Shown: positions 26,057 to 35,718, numbered from the stretch's first letter. The stretch is DNA of 64,000 nucleotides from Bordetella pseudohinzii (GCF_000657795.2 NZ_JHEP02000002.1:1-64000), one strand, 5' to 3'. Numbers and translations: made by a program. Notes: generated by a model not told the origin, from the sequence alone.

Positions 26057-26731
26057 TCAGCGCGTCAGGCGCCGGATGCCGTTCTGGGTGGCCAGCAGGG
26101 CCACATCGGCGCCATGCAGCGCGAACAAGCCGCAGGTCACCACGCCGGGAATATCGTTCACGCGGGCTTCCAGGCCCGGGGCGTCCGTGATGGACAGGCC
26201 GCGGACGTCCAGGATGATGTTGCCGTTGTCCGTGACAAAGCCCTCGCGCAGGCAGGGCTGCCCGCCCAGCGCGGCCAGGCTGCGCGCCACGGCCTCGCGG
26301 GCCATGGGAATGACTTCGACCGGCAAGGGGAAGGCGCCCAGGCGCTGGACCAGCTTGGACTCATCGGCGATGCAGATGAAACGCTCGGCGACGGAGGCCA
26401 CGATTTTCTCGCGGGTCAGCGCGCCGCCGCCGCCCTTGATCATATGCAGATTGGCGTCGATCTCGTCGGCGCCGTCGACATAGATGGGCATGAACGGGAC
26501 CTCGTTGAGGTCGAGCACAGGCAGGCCATGGCCGGCCAGGCGCTGGGCGCTGCGCTCGGAGCTGGCGACCGTGCCGCGCAGGCGGCCGGCGAAACGGGCC
26601 AGGCCGTCGATGAAGAGATCGGCGGTCGAGCCGGTGCCCACGCCGATGACCACATCGGGGCCGGCGACCTGCGCGACGAATTCGAGCGCCGCATCGGCGG
26701 CCTGTTGTTTGAGCTGTTGCTGAGTAAGCAT
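26057..26731 (-). CDS. rpiA: Ribose-5-phosphate isomerase A
   Basis: A 224-residue enzyme interconverting ribose-5-phosphate and ribulose-5-phosphate in the pentose phosphate pathway. Signature motifs are [13 protein letters not shown] (phosphate loop), DGADEID and [12 protein letters not shown], which hold the catalytic acidic and lysine residues. The length equals the usual 219-230. It lies between aidB and phoU on the same strand, with 150 bases before phoU. Confidence 0.96.
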   Translation of the reverse strand: MLTQQQLKQQAADAALEFVAQVAGPDVVIGVGTGSTADLFIDGLARFAGRLRGTVASSERSAQRLAGHGLPVLDLNEVPFMPIYVDGADEIDANLHMIKGGGGALTREKIVASVAERFICIADESKLVQRLGAFPLPVEVIPMAREAVARSLAALGGQPCLREGFVTDNGNIILDVRGLSITDAPGLEARVNDIPGVVTCGLFALHGADVALLATQNGIRRLTR

Positions 26732-26778
26732 GATGAAGGCGGGCGCGATGCGCCGGGATGGAAGATGCAGACCGGAAT

Positions 26779-28410
26779 TTAGCAGATCGCCGGCCAGGCC
26801 CGCGCCAGGATGGCCGCGATCGCCGGCGCCGGCAGGTTTTCGCCATGCAGGCCCGCGGCGGCCAGGCGGGTGGCCGCGAAAGCCTGGCCCAGCGGCTGCG
26901 GCGCGTGGCGCAGCATGAGCGCGGCCTGCATCAGCCGCGCCAGGCCGCCGGCCAGGTCGCGCCCCTGTCCCTCCTCGGGCCTGGCGGCCAGCGCCAGCCA
27001 GGCCGCCAGGGCCTGGTCATAGCGCGCGTCCAGGCCGCGCGCCAGCGCCAGCTCCTGGCGCAAAACCTCCAGCGCCTGGGGCTCGCGGGCCAGGGCGCGC
27101 AGCACATCGAGGGCCATGACATTGCCCGATCCCTCCCAGATGGAATTGACGGGCGCCTCGCGATACAACCGCGCCAGGGGCCCCTCTTCCACATAGCCGT
27201 TGCCGCCCAGCGCCTCCATGGCTTCGCCCAGGGCGGCGATCGCCCGCTTGCAGACCCAGAGCTTGGCCGCCGGGGTCGCCACCCGCAGCAGGAGACGCTC
27301 GCCGCCGTCCATGGCCTGGGCCAGGCGCAGGCCCAGCAGCATGGCGGCTTCGCTCTCCAGGGCCAGGTCGGCCAGCACCGCCCGCATGATGGGCTGGTCC
27401 ACCAAGGCCCGGCCGAAGGCCTGGCGCTGCTGGGCGTGATGCATGGCCTGCACCAGCCCCTGCCGCAGCAAGGCGGCGCTGCCCAGCACGCAATCCAGCC
27501 GCGTGGTGGCGGCCATCTCCAGCAGCAGCGCCATCCCCTTGCCCGGCTCGCCCAGCAGTACCGCCCAGGCGTCCTCGAACTCGACCTCGGCGCTGGCGTT
27601 GCTGCGATTGCCCAGCTTGTCTTTCAGCCGGCGCAAACGGACGGCGTTGCGCGGCCCGCCGGGAATCCAGCGCGGCATGAAGAAGCAGCTGATGCCTTCG
27701 TCGCCACGGGCCAGCACCAAGTGGGCATCGGCCTGCGGCACCGACAAAAACCATTTATGGCCGACCAGCCAATAGGGCTGTCCGCGCCCCGGCCGGCCCT
27801 GGGGCCGCGCCTGGGTGGTGATGGCCCGCAAGTCCGAGCCGCCCTGCTTTTCGGTCAGGCCCATGCCCAGCAGGGCGCTTTGCTTGGCGCCCAGGGGGGC
27901 GTCGGCGCCATCGAAACCGCGGGCCAACAGCCTGGGCAGCCAGTCGCGCGCGTAGTCGATCGCCCCGGCCGGCTCGCGCATGAGCAAGGGGATGGCCGCG
28001 TGGGTCATGGTGACGGGGCAAAGCGTGCCGGCCTCGACCTGGCCTTGCAGGAAAAAGCCCGCGGCGCGGGTCAGGTGCGCGGCGGGCCCGGGCTGGGCCC
28101 AGGAGCGGCAGTGCAGGCCGCGCTTCATGGCGCCGCTCATCAGCAGGGCCCAGGCGGGATGGAAGGCCACATGATCGATGCGGTGACCAGCGGGATCATA
28201 GGCTTGCAGCAGGGGCGAGTGGCGGTTGGCGTCGACCGCGGCGGCCAGCGTCTGGGCGCGGCCCAGCCAGGCGCCGTGCTCGGCCAGCTCCGCCGCCGGG
28301 GCGCCGGCGCGCGCGACGGCCTGCTTGAGGGCCGGGTCGGTGTCGAACAGCGAGTAGTCTTCGAGCGGGCCGACCTGATTGGTGACTTGATGCGTGGCGA
28401 AGGGCTGCAT
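26779..28410 (-). CDS. aidB: Acyl-CoA dehydrogenase-like alkylation protection protein AidB
   Basis: A 543-residue flavoprotein closely following E. coli AidB (about 540). The shared landmarks are RFHPAWxLLM-like [36 protein letters not shown] and [19 protein letters not shown]. AidB binds FAD and DNA and limits alkylation damage; isovaleryl-CoA dehydrogenase activity is weak. The ATG at 28410 is preceded by GGGAG and beats a longer start at 28431. The neighbours rmuC and, further on, mpg are also DNA-maintenance genes. Confidence 0.9.
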   Translation of the reverse strand: MQPFATHQVTNQVGPLEDYSLFDTDPALKQAVARAGAPAAELAEHGAWLGRAQTLAAAVDANRHSPLLQAYDPAGHRIDHVAFHPAWALLMSGAMKRGLHCRSWAQPGPAAHLTRAAGFFLQGQVEAGTLCPVTMTHAAIPLLMREPAGAIDYARDWLPRLLARGFDGADAPLGAKQSALLGMGLTEKQGGSDLRAITTQARPQGRPGRGQPYWLVGHKWFLSVPQADAHLVLARGDEGISCFFMPRWIPGGPRNAVRLRRLKDKLGNRSNASAEVEFEDAWAVLLGEPGKGMALLLEMAATTRLDCVLGSAALLRQGLVQAMHHAQQRQAFGRALVDQPIMRAVLADLALESEAAMLLGLRLAQAMDGGERLLLRVATPAAKLWVCKRAIAALGEAMEALGGNGYVEEGPLARLYREAPVNSIWEGSGNVMALDVLRALAREPQALEVLRQELALARGLDARYDQALAAWLALAARPEEGQGRDLAGGLARLMQAALMLRHAPQPLGQAFAATRLAAAGLHGENLPAPAIAAILARAWPAIC

Positions 28411-28441
28411 GATGTCTCCCGAAACCGCCACGGGCCTGATG

Positions 28442-29689
28442 CTAGCGCTCCGGGGCTGGATCTAGTGTATCGGGTTCATCGGCGAGCAGACGATCGGCCT
28501 GCTCGCCGGGCAGGGCCTCGACGGCGTTGAGATTGCGCAACATGACCCGCGTGCGGGTCTCGGTGTGGCCGATCTTGTTGCTGGCCGTTTCGAGCGATTT
28601 CTTGACGCTGGCCAGCGACTCGCCGAACTTGCCGAACTCGGTCTTGACGGCGCGCAGCACCTGCCAGACCTCGGAGGAACGCCGCTCGATGGCCAGCGTG
28701 CGGAACCCCATCTGCAGGCTGTTGAGCAGCGCGGCCAGATTGGTCGGGCCGGCCACGTTCACGCGCATGGCCTGCAGCTTGTCCACCAGGCCCGGCTGGC
28801 GCAGCACCTCGGCGTACAGACCCTCGGTGGGCAGGAACATGATGGCGAAGTCCGTCGTGTGCGGCGGCGCGACATACTTGCCAGCCACCAGCCGGCCCTG
28901 CGCCTCGACGGCACGGGCCAGGGCCGCGCCCGCCGCGCGGGCGGCCTCGTGGTCGGCGGCATCCTGCGCCGCCTGCAGCCGCTCGTATTCTTCCTTGGGG
29001 AATTTGGCGTCGATGGGCAGCCACACCGGATCGGCGTCGCGCCCCGGCAGCCGGATGGCGAATTCGACGATATCGTCGCTGCCCGGCACCGGCTTGACGT
29101 TGCGCGCGTACTGATCGGCCGTCATGCTGTCTTCGATCAGGCGCGCCAGCTGCACCTCGCCCCAGGTGCCGCGCGACTTGACGTTGGTCAGCACGCGCTT
29201 GAGGTCGCCCACCCCGGCGGCCAGCGTCTGCATTTCCCCCAGGCCCTTGTGCACGGCCTCCAGGCGCTCGGACACCAGGCGGAAGGATTCGCCCAGACGC
29301 TGCTCCAGCGTGGCGTGCAGTTTTTCGTCCACCGTGCGCCGCATTTCTTCCAGGCGCGCGCCATTGTCGGCCTGCAGCGTCTGCAGGCGCTGGTCCACGG
29401 TCTGGCGGATCTCCTGCATGCGGCGGTCATTGATTTCGACCAGGCCTTGCAAGCGTTCGCCGAACTGGCTGCCGAAACGCGCCAGCGACTCGGCGGCCTC
29501 GCGCCGGCCTTCGCGCTGGCTGTCGGCCAGGTCGGCGCGCAGACCGCGCTCGACTCTTTCGAGCGCCTCGTGCAGACCCCGCAATTGCGCGCGGCTGGCC
29601 GACGGCCGCAAGCCAGCCCACAGACCCAGCAGCGCCGCCGCGACCGCGCCGCCGGCGGCCATCCAGAGCAAGATCTCCTGTAGCGCCAC
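28442..29689 (-). CDS. rmuC: DNA recombination protein RmuC
   Basis: A 415-residue protein with an N-terminal membrane segment (about 4-24), a long coiled coil (about 30-150) and the RmuC nuclease-like domain (about 150-395). Typical motifs are NVKSRGTWGEVQL, LPIDAKFPKEEYERL and DFAIMFLPTEGLYAEV. RmuC limits DNA inversion and is thought to cleave DNA structures. It lies 31 bases upstream of aidB on the same strand and is divergent from the YrbL-like gene. Confidence 0.93.
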   Translation of the reverse strand: MALQEILLWMAAGGAVAAALLGLWAGLRPSASRAQLRGLHEALERVERGLRADLADSQREGRREAAESLARFGSQFGERLQGLVEINDRRMQEIRQTVDQRLQTLQADNGARLEEMRRTVDEKLHATLEQRLGESFRLVSERLEAVHKGLGEMQTLAAGVGDLKRVLTNVKSRGTWGEVQLARLIEDSMTADQYARNVKPVPGSDDIVEFAIRLPGRDADPVWLPIDAKFPKEEYERLQAAQDAADHEAARAAGAALARAVEAQGRLVAGKYVAPPHTTDFAIMFLPTEGLYAEVLRQPGLVDKLQAMRVNVAGPTNLAALLNSLQMGFRTLAIERRSSEVWQVLRAVKTEFGKFGESLASVKKSLETASNKIGHTETRTRVMLRNLNAVEALPGEQADRLLADEPDTLDPAPER

Positions 29690-29792
29690 TTGCTTCTCTC
29701 CCGAAAACGCGATTATAGAAAATCAGGGTCAGGTTTCAGCGTCGTGATCTACCCACACTATTCGAATATTTTTGGTCAATTTTGCAACCAGT

Positions 29793-29828
29793 TGAAAGTC
29801 TTTCAGGGATTTGTCAGCTTTCTTTCAG
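29793..29828. promoter_or_regulatory. Palindrome and CTTTCAG repeats in the rmuC/yrbL-like divergent region
   Basis: TGAAAG-T-CTTTCA (29793-29805) is a perfect 6-1-6 palindrome. CTTTCAG occurs at 29800-29806 and again at 29822-29828, 22 bases apart (about two helical turns). The surroundings are AT-rich and lie 27-62 bases before the YrbL-like ATG. Confidence 0.4.
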
Positions 29829-29854
29829 GTGCATAAGGATAAGATTCGAAAGAA

Positions 29855-30583
29855 ATGTCCCTAATTAGCCGCGCATCAGGCTATATGCTTCTGACCTCAC
29901 CATCCCTCCCTGTGCCCCAGGCCGGGGTATCGCATTTTCATGACGTTTTCGGCCCCATCGACCTGAGCCATGCCGCCCCGCTGGCCCAAGGAGGCGACCG
30001 TTACGTCTTCGAACATCCCCATGACGCCTGTCTGCTCATCAAGGTCATGGATATGCAGGCGCGCGGCGTCTACCTGGCCGAGCGGCCATTCAAGCGCTGG
30101 TACAAGCAGTTCCAGCGCGAAGGCGCCTACCGGGTCTATCTGAACGAATTCAGCGAGTATGTCAGCAGCGCGACCCGGCCTTCGGGCGTCTGGCGCCTGC
30201 CCCTGGCCCGCGTGCTGGGCGTGGCGCAGACCAGCCTGGGCCTGGGCCTGCTGGTCGAGAAAATACGCGATGCCGACGGCGGCATGGCGCCCTCGCTGCG
30301 CGACTTGGCCAGCCAGGGGCGCTACACCCGCGAACTGGCCGATCAGTTGGATCAGCTGATCGAGGACCTGGCCGACGCGCACGTCGTGATGCACGATCTG
30401 TCGCCGGGCAATATCGCCGTGGGTTACAACGCCGACGGCAAACATGGGCTGTATCTGGTGGATGGCTTCGGCGTCCTGCCGCTCATCCCCTTGCCGGGCT
30501 GGAGCCGGCGCCTGAACCGCCGGCGCATCATGAAGAAATATGCCGAAATGCGGGCCAAGCTGCCCGCCCCGCAAGCCGGCTGA
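29855..30583 (+). CDS. YrbL-family kinase-like protein
   Basis: A 242-residue protein with a protein-kinase-like fold. GGDRYVFEHP resembles the nucleotide loop, LLIKVM holds the probable lysine, HDLSPGNIAV the catalytic loop and VDGFG the metal-binding motif. The end LIPLPGWSRRLNRRRIMKK matches the C-terminus of E. coli YrbL (a PhoP-regulated protein of unknown substrate). Some related kinase-like proteins phosphorylate LPS sugars. The gene stands alone, with its own AT-rich promoter region containing a palindrome, and ends back-to-back with mpg (TGATCA). An ATG 10 codons in is an alternative start. Confidence 0.75.
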   Translation: MSLISRASGYMLLTSPSLPVPQAGVSHFHDVFGPIDLSHAAPLAQGGDRYVFEHPHDACLLIKVMDMQARGVYLAERPFKRWYKQFQREGAYRVYLNEFSEYVSSATRPSGVWRLPLARVLGVAQTSLGLGLLVEKIRDADGGMAPSLRDLASQGRYTRELADQLDQLIEDLADAHVVMHDLSPGNIAVGYNADGKHGLYLVDGFGVLPLIPLPGWSRRLNRRRIMKKYAEMRAKLPAPQAG

Positions 30584-31288
30584 TCAGCCCGGCACCACCC
30601 TGCCCCGCCGGTCTATCCAGTCATAGTCCCGTCCGGCCTGCTGGCCGCGCCGCAGGGGATTGCGGGTGCAGAAGGCCGCATAGGCCGGATCCACAAAGCG
30701 ATAAGGCAGGTGCTCGTCGCGCCCGGCCGGGATGCCCAGCCGGGTCGTGCGCAATATCCTGGGCACGGGCTGGCCCGCGTCCTGCACGAAGAACTGATCC
30801 GGATCGAAGCCGCGCGCATCCCATTGCGGCACCTTCAGGTCCAGCGCCCGGCACAGGAGCGTCTGGCCGGCGCAGAGTTTTTCGCGCGGGCGCGCCTGGC
30901 CGCGGGCATCGGGATTGAGGGCCTGCATCGCGGCCAGCGACGCCTCGCCGGAGACCGCATCCAGCCAGGGATAGGCCGATTTGATGAGCACGGCGTTGCC
31001 GGGGCCGTGCGCGCTGAAGTTCAGCGAATCGCCCCCGCGCGCGTAATACATGTAGATGGTGCCGCCGTCCATGAAGAGCGCGCGCCGCTTATGCGTATAG
31101 CCCAGCGAGGCATGGCTGCCCTTTTCGATTCGGTAATAGGCCTCGGTCTCGATGATGCGGGCCGACAGCCACAGCGAACCCAGGCGCCGGCGTATGACCT
31201 TGCCCAGCAGGTCGCGGGCCAGCGCTGCGGCGTCCCGGTCGAAAAAAAAGTCGGGCAGGGGCGCCATGGCGCCGGCGCCGCCCGCCAT
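30584..31288 (-). CDS. mpg: 3-methyladenine DNA glycosylase (AAG/Mpg family)
   Basis: A 234-residue base-excision repair enzyme that removes alkylated purines. The family core is RIIETEAYYRIEKGSHAS, with the catalytic glutamate in ETEAY, then MYYARGGDSLNFS and the late region DEHLPYRFVDP. Its start lies one base after the ArsC/Spx-like gene's stop, so it is the last gene of a transcript led by the pot genes. An internal ATG 7 codons in is possible. With aidB and rmuC nearby, three DNA-damage genes lie within 5 kb. Confidence 0.93.
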   Translation of the reverse strand: MAGGAGAMAPLPDFFFDRDAAALARDLLGKVIRRRLGSLWLSARIIETEAYYRIEKGSHASLGYTHKRRALFMDGGTIYMYYARGGDSLNFSAHGPGNAVLIKSAYPWLDAVSGEASLAAMQALNPDARGQARPREKLCAGQTLLCRALDLKVPQWDARGFDPDQFFVQDAGQPVPRILRTTRLGIPAGRDEHLPYRFVDPAYAAFCTRNPLRRGQQAGRDYDWIDRRGRVVPG

Positions 31289-31289
31289 C

Positions 31290-31640
31290 TCAGGCGAAGC
31301 GCTCGGTGTAGCGCTTTTCGGAAAAGCCCACGCTGACCTCGCCGTCGTCGGTCACCGTCACGGGGCGGCGCACCAGCGCCGGGTACTCGGCGATCAGGCG
31401 CGTCCATTGGGCCGGCGTGGAGGCCGCTTTTTGCTCATCGGACAGCGCCCGCCAGGTCATCGAGGTGCGGTTGACGAGTTTTTCCCAGCCGCCGACCTTC
31501 TGGGCCCAGTCCTTGAGCGTGGCCGCGGGCACGGGGTGGTCGCGGTAATCGATGAAGGCATGCTTGACGCCATGCGCGTCGAGCCACTCGCGCGCCTTGA
31601 CGCAGGTGCTGCATTTGTTCAGGCCATAAAGTGTGGTCAT
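31290..31640 (-). CDS. ArsC/Spx/YffB-family thioredoxin-fold protein
   Basis: A 116-residue thioredoxin-fold protein. It carries a C-x-x-C near the N-terminus (C10, C13 in NKCSTCVKAREWL) and the family motif RRPVTVTDDGEVSVGFSEKRY at the end, where the arginine pair precedes a cis-proline. The family contains arsenate reductases, the transcription factor Spx and YffB of unknown function; the Spx/YffB-type sequence is a better match than plasmid ArsC. The ATG overlaps the potI stop (ATGA) and is preceded by GGGAGA. Function is not assigned. Confidence 0.85.
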   Translation of the reverse strand: MTTLYGLNKCSTCVKAREWLDAHGVKHAFIDYRDHPVPAATLKDWAQKVGGWEKLVNRTSMTWRALSDEQKAASTPAQWTRLIAEYPALVRRPVTVTDDGEVSVGFSEKRYTERFA

Positions 31641-32443
31641 GTCTGGGTCTCCCGGCGGGCTTGCATGCGGTTGGCGATGATCACGCAGGTGCCCACGGCC
31701 AGGATGAAGAGCGTGGCCAGCGCATTGACCTCTGGCTTGAGCCCCAGACGCACGCGCGAGAACACCTCCATCGGCAGCGTGGAATACCCCGGTCCGGACA
31801 GGAAGGAAGCCAGCACCACATCGTCCAGCGACAGGGTGAAGGACAACAGCCATGCCGAGGCCAGCGCGGGCGCGATGAGCGGCAGCGTGATCGCGAAGAA
31901 TACCTTGATGGGCGTGGCGCCGAGATCGAGCGCGGCCTCTTCGAGCGAGCGGTCCATGTCGCGGATGCGGGACTGGATGACCACGGCGACGAAGGCCATG
32001 CAAAGCGTCACATGCCCCACCCAAATGGTGAAGATGCCATTTTGCGCCGGCCAGCCCAGGTGTCCGCGCATCTCGACAAACATCAGCAAGAGCGAAATCC
32101 CCAGCACCACCTCGGGAATGACCAGCGGGGCGCTGAGCATGCCCACATACAGGCCGAAACCCTTGAAACGCCCCATGCGCGCCAGCACATAGCCGGCCCA
32201 GGTGCCGATGATGGTGGCCGCCGTGGCCGTGAGCGCGGCGATCTTGAAGGACAGCCAGGCCGCGCGCAGCAGCGCATCATCATTAAAGAGCGAGCCATAC
32301 CACCGCAAGGAAAAACCGGTCCAGGAGGTCACGACGGGCGAGTCGTTGAACGAGAACACCATCAGGCTCAGGATGGGCACGTAGAGGAAAAAATACCCCA
32401 CGCCCAGCGCCGCATAGCGCAAGGTCTTGTTCGGGCCCTTCAT
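31637..32443 (-). CDS. potI: Putrescine/spermidine ABC transporter permease PotI
   Basis: A 268-residue inner-membrane permease with about six transmembrane segments. The EAA loop, which docks onto the ATPase, is seen as EEAALDLGATPIKVFFAITLPLI. It pairs with PotH to form the channel for polyamine import. It overlaps potH and the ArsC-like gene by ATGA, with GGAGG before its ATG. Length and motifs fit E. coli PotI. Confidence 0.92.
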   Translation of the reverse strand: MKGPNKTLRYAALGVGYFFLYVPILSLMVFSFNDSPVVTSWTGFSLRWYGSLFNDDALLRAAWLSFKIAALTATAATIIGTWAGYVLARMGRFKGFGLYVGMLSAPLVIPEVVLGISLLLMFVEMRGHLGWPAQNGIFTIWVGHVTLCMAFVAVVIQSRIRDMDRSLEEAALDLGATPIKVFFAITLPLIAPALASAWLLSFTLSLDDVVLASFLSGPGYSTLPMEVFSRVRLGLKPEVNALATLFILAVGTCVIIANRMQARRETQT

Positions 32444-33348
32444 GCGCGGCCTCCGTTGGCGGCTTCCTGCTGCCTGACCTGGTTGTACTGGAAGATCGCC
32501 AGCGGCACGAGCAGCAGCAGCACCATCACGCATGTCACGGCCGAGGCCATGGGCCAGTCGGTATTGTTGAAGAACTCGTTCCACATGACGCGGCCCATCA
32601 TGAGCGTATCGGCGCCGCCCAGCATCTCGGGAATGACGTACTCGCCCACCGCGGGGATGAAGACCAGCATGGCCCCGGCGATCACGCCGGGCCGCGACAG
32701 CGGCACGGTGACGCGCCAGAAAGCCTGCCAGGGCCGCGCGCCCAGGTCGTAGGCCGCCTCCAGCAGGCGCAGGTCCATCTTCACGAGGTTGGCGTAGAGC
32801 GGCAGGATGAAGAAAGGCAGATAGGCGTAGACCATGCCGATATAGACCGCCAGGTCGGTGCGGTAGATCTCCAGCGGCGCGGACGTCAGGCCCAGGCCCA
32901 TCAGCACCTTGTTGAGCAGGCCGTCGTTGCGCAGAATGCCCACCCAGGCGTAGACGCGCAGCAGCAGCGAGGTCCAGAACGGCAGGATGACGCCCAGCAG
33001 CAGCAGGTTGCGGTAGCGCGGCGAGGTGCGCGCGATGTAATAGGCCATGGGGTAGCCGATCAGGATGCAGCACAGCGTCGTGATGGCCGCCATCTTGACC
33101 GAGTTCAGGTAGGTGGCGAAATACAGGCTGTCGGTAAAGAGCAGGATGTAGCCGCGCAGGTGCAGGCTGAACTGCACCGCCTCGTCCTTGAACTCGGCGA
33201 AAGGCGTGTAGGGCGGGATGCCGAACTGCAGCTCGGCGAAGCTGATCTTCAGGACCAGCAGGAAGGGAATCAGCAGGAAGACCACCAGCCAGACAAAGGG
33301 CGGCACGACGGCCAGGCTGCGTCCCGAAGGCAGACGCAGCCGGATCAT
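32440..33348 (-). CDS. potH: Putrescine/spermidine ABC transporter permease PotH
   Basis: A 302-residue permease with about six membrane segments beginning PPFVWLVVFLLIPFLLVLKIS. The EAA loop is seen in EAAYDLGARPWQAFWRVTVP. The PotH landmark GEYVIPEMLGGADTLMMG is present. It forms the transmembrane channel with PotI. The start is set by the ATGA overlap with potG. Confidence 0.92.
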   Translation of the reverse strand: MIRLRLPSGRSLAVVPPFVWLVVFLLIPFLLVLKISFAELQFGIPPYTPFAEFKDEAVQFSLHLRGYILLFTDSLYFATYLNSVKMAAITTLCCILIGYPMAYYIARTSPRYRNLLLLGVILPFWTSLLLRVYAWVGILRNDGLLNKVLMGLGLTSAPLEIYRTDLAVYIGMVYAYLPFFILPLYANLVKMDLRLLEAAYDLGARPWQAFWRVTVPLSRPGVIAGAMLVFIPAVGEYVIPEMLGGADTLMMGRVMWNEFFNNTDWPMASAVTCVMVLLLLVPLAIFQYNQVRQQEAANGGRA

Positions 33349-34472
33349 GATGCCAGCACCGTGGCGCTGTCGGCGTCCCAGCTGACGAAGATCTCTTCGT
33401 CTATGCCCGGCGCGTCCATGTCGGACAGCTGCAGGCTGGGCACGCTGGCCTCGACGATCTTGCCCGAGTCCAGGCGGATCTGGTAGAGGCCATAACTGCC
33501 CATCCAGGCCATGTGGCTCACCATGCCATGGGCCCAGTTGTACTCGCCCGCGGGTTGCTCGCGCGAAACCACCAGGCGCTCGGGCCGGATGGAGACATGC
33601 ACCTCCATGCCCAGGGGTTCGCTCACGCCGTGGTTGACGAACAGCGGCCGCGTGAGCTCCTCGCTTTCGATGGCCACATGGTCGGGTTCGTCGACCACGA
33701 TGGTGCCGGTAAAGAGATTGGTCGACCCGATGAAGCCCGCCACGAACTGGGAGTTCGGGAAGTTGTAAACCTCCTGGGGCGTGCCGCACTGGATGATCTG
33801 CCCGTCGGTCATGACGGCCAGGCGGTGCGCCATGGTCATGGCCTCTTCCTGGTCGTGGGTCACCATGATGCAGGTCACGCCGACCTGCTCGAGGATCTTG
33901 ACCAGCTCGATCTGGGTCTTCTGGCGGATCTGCTTGTCCAGGGCCGACATGGGCTCATCGAGCAAGAGCAGCTTGGGACGCTTGACCAGGCTGCGCGCCA
34001 GGGCGACGCGCTGCTGCTGGCCGCCCGAGAGCTGGTGCGGCTTGCGGCGCGCATAGCCGGCCATCTGGACCAGGTCCAGGGCCTCGAAGACGCGGTCGTG
34101 GATCTCGGCGCGGTCCACGCCTTCCTGTTTGAGGCCGAAAGCCACATTGGCCTCGACCGTCATGTGCGGAAAGAGCGCATACGACTGGAACATCATGTTC
34201 ACGGGACGCCGGTAAGGCGGCACGCTGGTGATGTCCTCGCCATCGAGCAGGATCTGGCCCGAGGTTGCCTCCTCGAAGCCGGCCAGCATGCGCAGCAGCG
34301 TGGACTTGCCGCTCCCTGAGCTGCCCAGCAGCGCGAAGATCTCGTTGCGGCGCACGGCCAGGTTGACCGAGCGCACCGCGACAGTGTCGCCGAAGATCTT
34401 GACCACATCGACGATCTTGACGAACTCGTCCGGATCGCCGGAATGCGGCGCCGTGTAACGGCTTTCACTCAT
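33345..34472 (-). CDS. potG: Putrescine/spermidine ABC transporter ATPase PotG
   Basis: A 375-residue ATPase driving polyamine import at the cytoplasmic side. Walker [10 protein letters not shown] is at about 50-58. The signature is [15 protein letters not shown], Walker [13 protein letters not shown] and the H-loop [15 protein letters not shown]-type regulatory region makes up the C-terminal part. It is 6 bases downstream of potF, with all following pot genes overlapping. Confidence 0.94.
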   Translation of the reverse strand: MSESRYTAPHSGDPDEFVKIVDVVKIFGDTVAVRSVNLAVRRNEIFALLGSSGSGKSTLLRMLAGFEEATSGQILLDGEDITSVPPYRRPVNMMFQSYALFPHMTVEANVAFGLKQEGVDRAEIHDRVFEALDLVQMAGYARRKPHQLSGGQQQRVALARSLVKRPKLLLLDEPMSALDKQIRQKTQIELVKILEQVGVTCIMVTHDQEEAMTMAHRLAVMTDGQIIQCGTPQEVYNFPNSQFVAGFIGSTNLFTGTIVVDEPDHVAIESEELTRPLFVNHGVSEPLGMEVHVSIRPERLVVSREQPAGEYNWAHGMVSHMAWMGSYGLYQIRLDSGKIVEASVPSLQLSDMDAPGIDEEIFVSWDADSATVLAS

Positions 34473-34478
34473 GATGGC

Positions 34479-35579
34479 TTATCGTCCCGACTTCAGTTCG
34501 GCCCACATGCGCGTCTGCAGGCGCTGGATGGGCAGGGGTTGGGCCTTGATCACATAGAGCGACTTGGACACCTCGGCCGAGGGATAGATCATGGGGTTGT
34601 CGGCCACTTCCTTGACCACGTGTTTGCGCGCCTCTTTGTTGGCGTTCGGGTAGAACATGGTGTTGGTGATGGCCGCATGCACCTGCGGCGTCTCGATGTA
34701 GTTGATGAAGGCGTGCGCCTCGTCGGGATGCGGCGCGTCCTTGGGGATCACCATCAGGTCGAACCAGGCCGGCGCGCCGCCCTTGGGAATGAAGTAATTG
34801 ATTTCATAGGGCTTCTTGGCCTCCTGGGCACGGTGGCGCGCGATCATGACGTCGCCCGAGAAGCCGTAGACCATGCACAGATCGCCCACGGCCAGCTCAT
34901 CGATATAGCCCGAGGAGCTGAACTGGCGGATATAGGGGCGGATTTTCTTGAGGACCTCGAGCGCGGCCTTGTAGTCGTCGGCCTTGTCGCTGTTGGGATC
35001 CTTGCCCAGATACTTGAGCACGGCCGGAAAGACCTGGGCGGCCTCGTCCAGCATGGAGATGCCGCATTCTTTCAGCTTGGCGGCGTTCTCGGGCTTGAAC
35101 AGCATGTCCCAGTTGGCCAGATCCGCGCCCTCGCCCAGGATCTGCTTGACCTTGGTGACGTTGTAGCCCAGGCCGTTGGTGCCATAGCCCCAGGGCACCG
35201 CGTACTGGTTGCCCGGGTCCACCTGGGCCACCAGCGCCATGACGTCGGGGTCGAGATACTTGAGGTTGGGGATCTTGGATTTGTCCAGTTTCTGGAACAG
35301 CCCGCCCTCGATCTGGCGCGAAGCATAATGCGTCGACGGCACGACGATGTCGTAGCCCGACTTTCCTGTCAGCAGCTTGGCCTGCAAGGTGTCGTTGTTG
35401 TCGTAGACGTCATAGCGCACCTTGATGCCGGTTTCGCGTTCGAAACCCGGAATCGTATCGGGCGCCGTGTATTCCGCCCAGTTGTAGACATTGACGACCT
35501 TGTTCTGCGCCAGCGCGGGCGCCGCTGCCGCTGCCGCCAGCGCCAGACCCACCACACGCATTCCCGCCGAGGTTTTCAT
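34479..35579 (-). CDS. potF: Polyamine-binding periplasmic protein PotF
   Basis: A 366-residue periplasmic receptor. The signal peptide is about residues 1-25 (cleavage near ALA/QN). The mature protein begins VVNVYNWAEYTAPDTIPGFE, the standard PotD/PotF start. Family substrate-pocket regions such as SGYDIVVPSTHY follow. ATG 35579 is preceded by AAGGGG; a longer frame starting 11 codons earlier lacks a signal-like N-terminus. It is the first gene of potFGHI. Putrescine versus spermidine preference cannot be fixed by eye. Confidence 0.93.
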   Translation of the reverse strand: MKTSAGMRVVGLALAAAAAAPALAQNKVVNVYNWAEYTAPDTIPGFERETGIKVRYDVYDNNDTLQAKLLTGKSGYDIVVPSTHYASRQIEGGLFQKLDKSKIPNLKYLDPDVMALVAQVDPGNQYAVPWGYGTNGLGYNVTKVKQILGEGADLANWDMLFKPENAAKLKECGISMLDEAAQVFPAVLKYLGKDPNSDKADDYKAALEVLKKIRPYIRQFSSSGYIDELAVGDLCMVYGFSGDVMIARHRAQEAKKPYEINYFIPKGGAPAWFDLMVIPKDAPHPDEAHAFINYIETPQVHAAITNTMFYPNANKEARKHVVKEVADNPMIYPSAEVSKSLYVIKAQPLPIQRLQTRMWAELKSGR

Positions 35580-35610
35580 CGCGAGCCCCTTGCCGATTTC
35601 GAGAATTGCC

Positions 35611-35635
35611 AAAAGGCAAAATAATAAAGCCTTTT
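35611..35635 (-). promoter_or_regulatory. Inverted repeat around the pot operon -10
   Basis: AAAAGGC (35611-35617) and GCCTTTT (35629-35635) flank an 11-base AT-rich centre. On the minus strand this centre holds TATTAT, a good -10. TTACCA about 18 bases upstream may be the -35. The layout suits a repressor blocking RNA polymerase; an intrinsic terminator is the alternative. Confidence 0.4.
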
Positions 35636-35718
35636 AATGGGGGGTTGGTAAGCGGCTGGCCGTCAGATCGGCGAATTTGCGCGAAGTTGGCGCAGCGCCA
35701 CACCTCGGGCCGGCCGCA

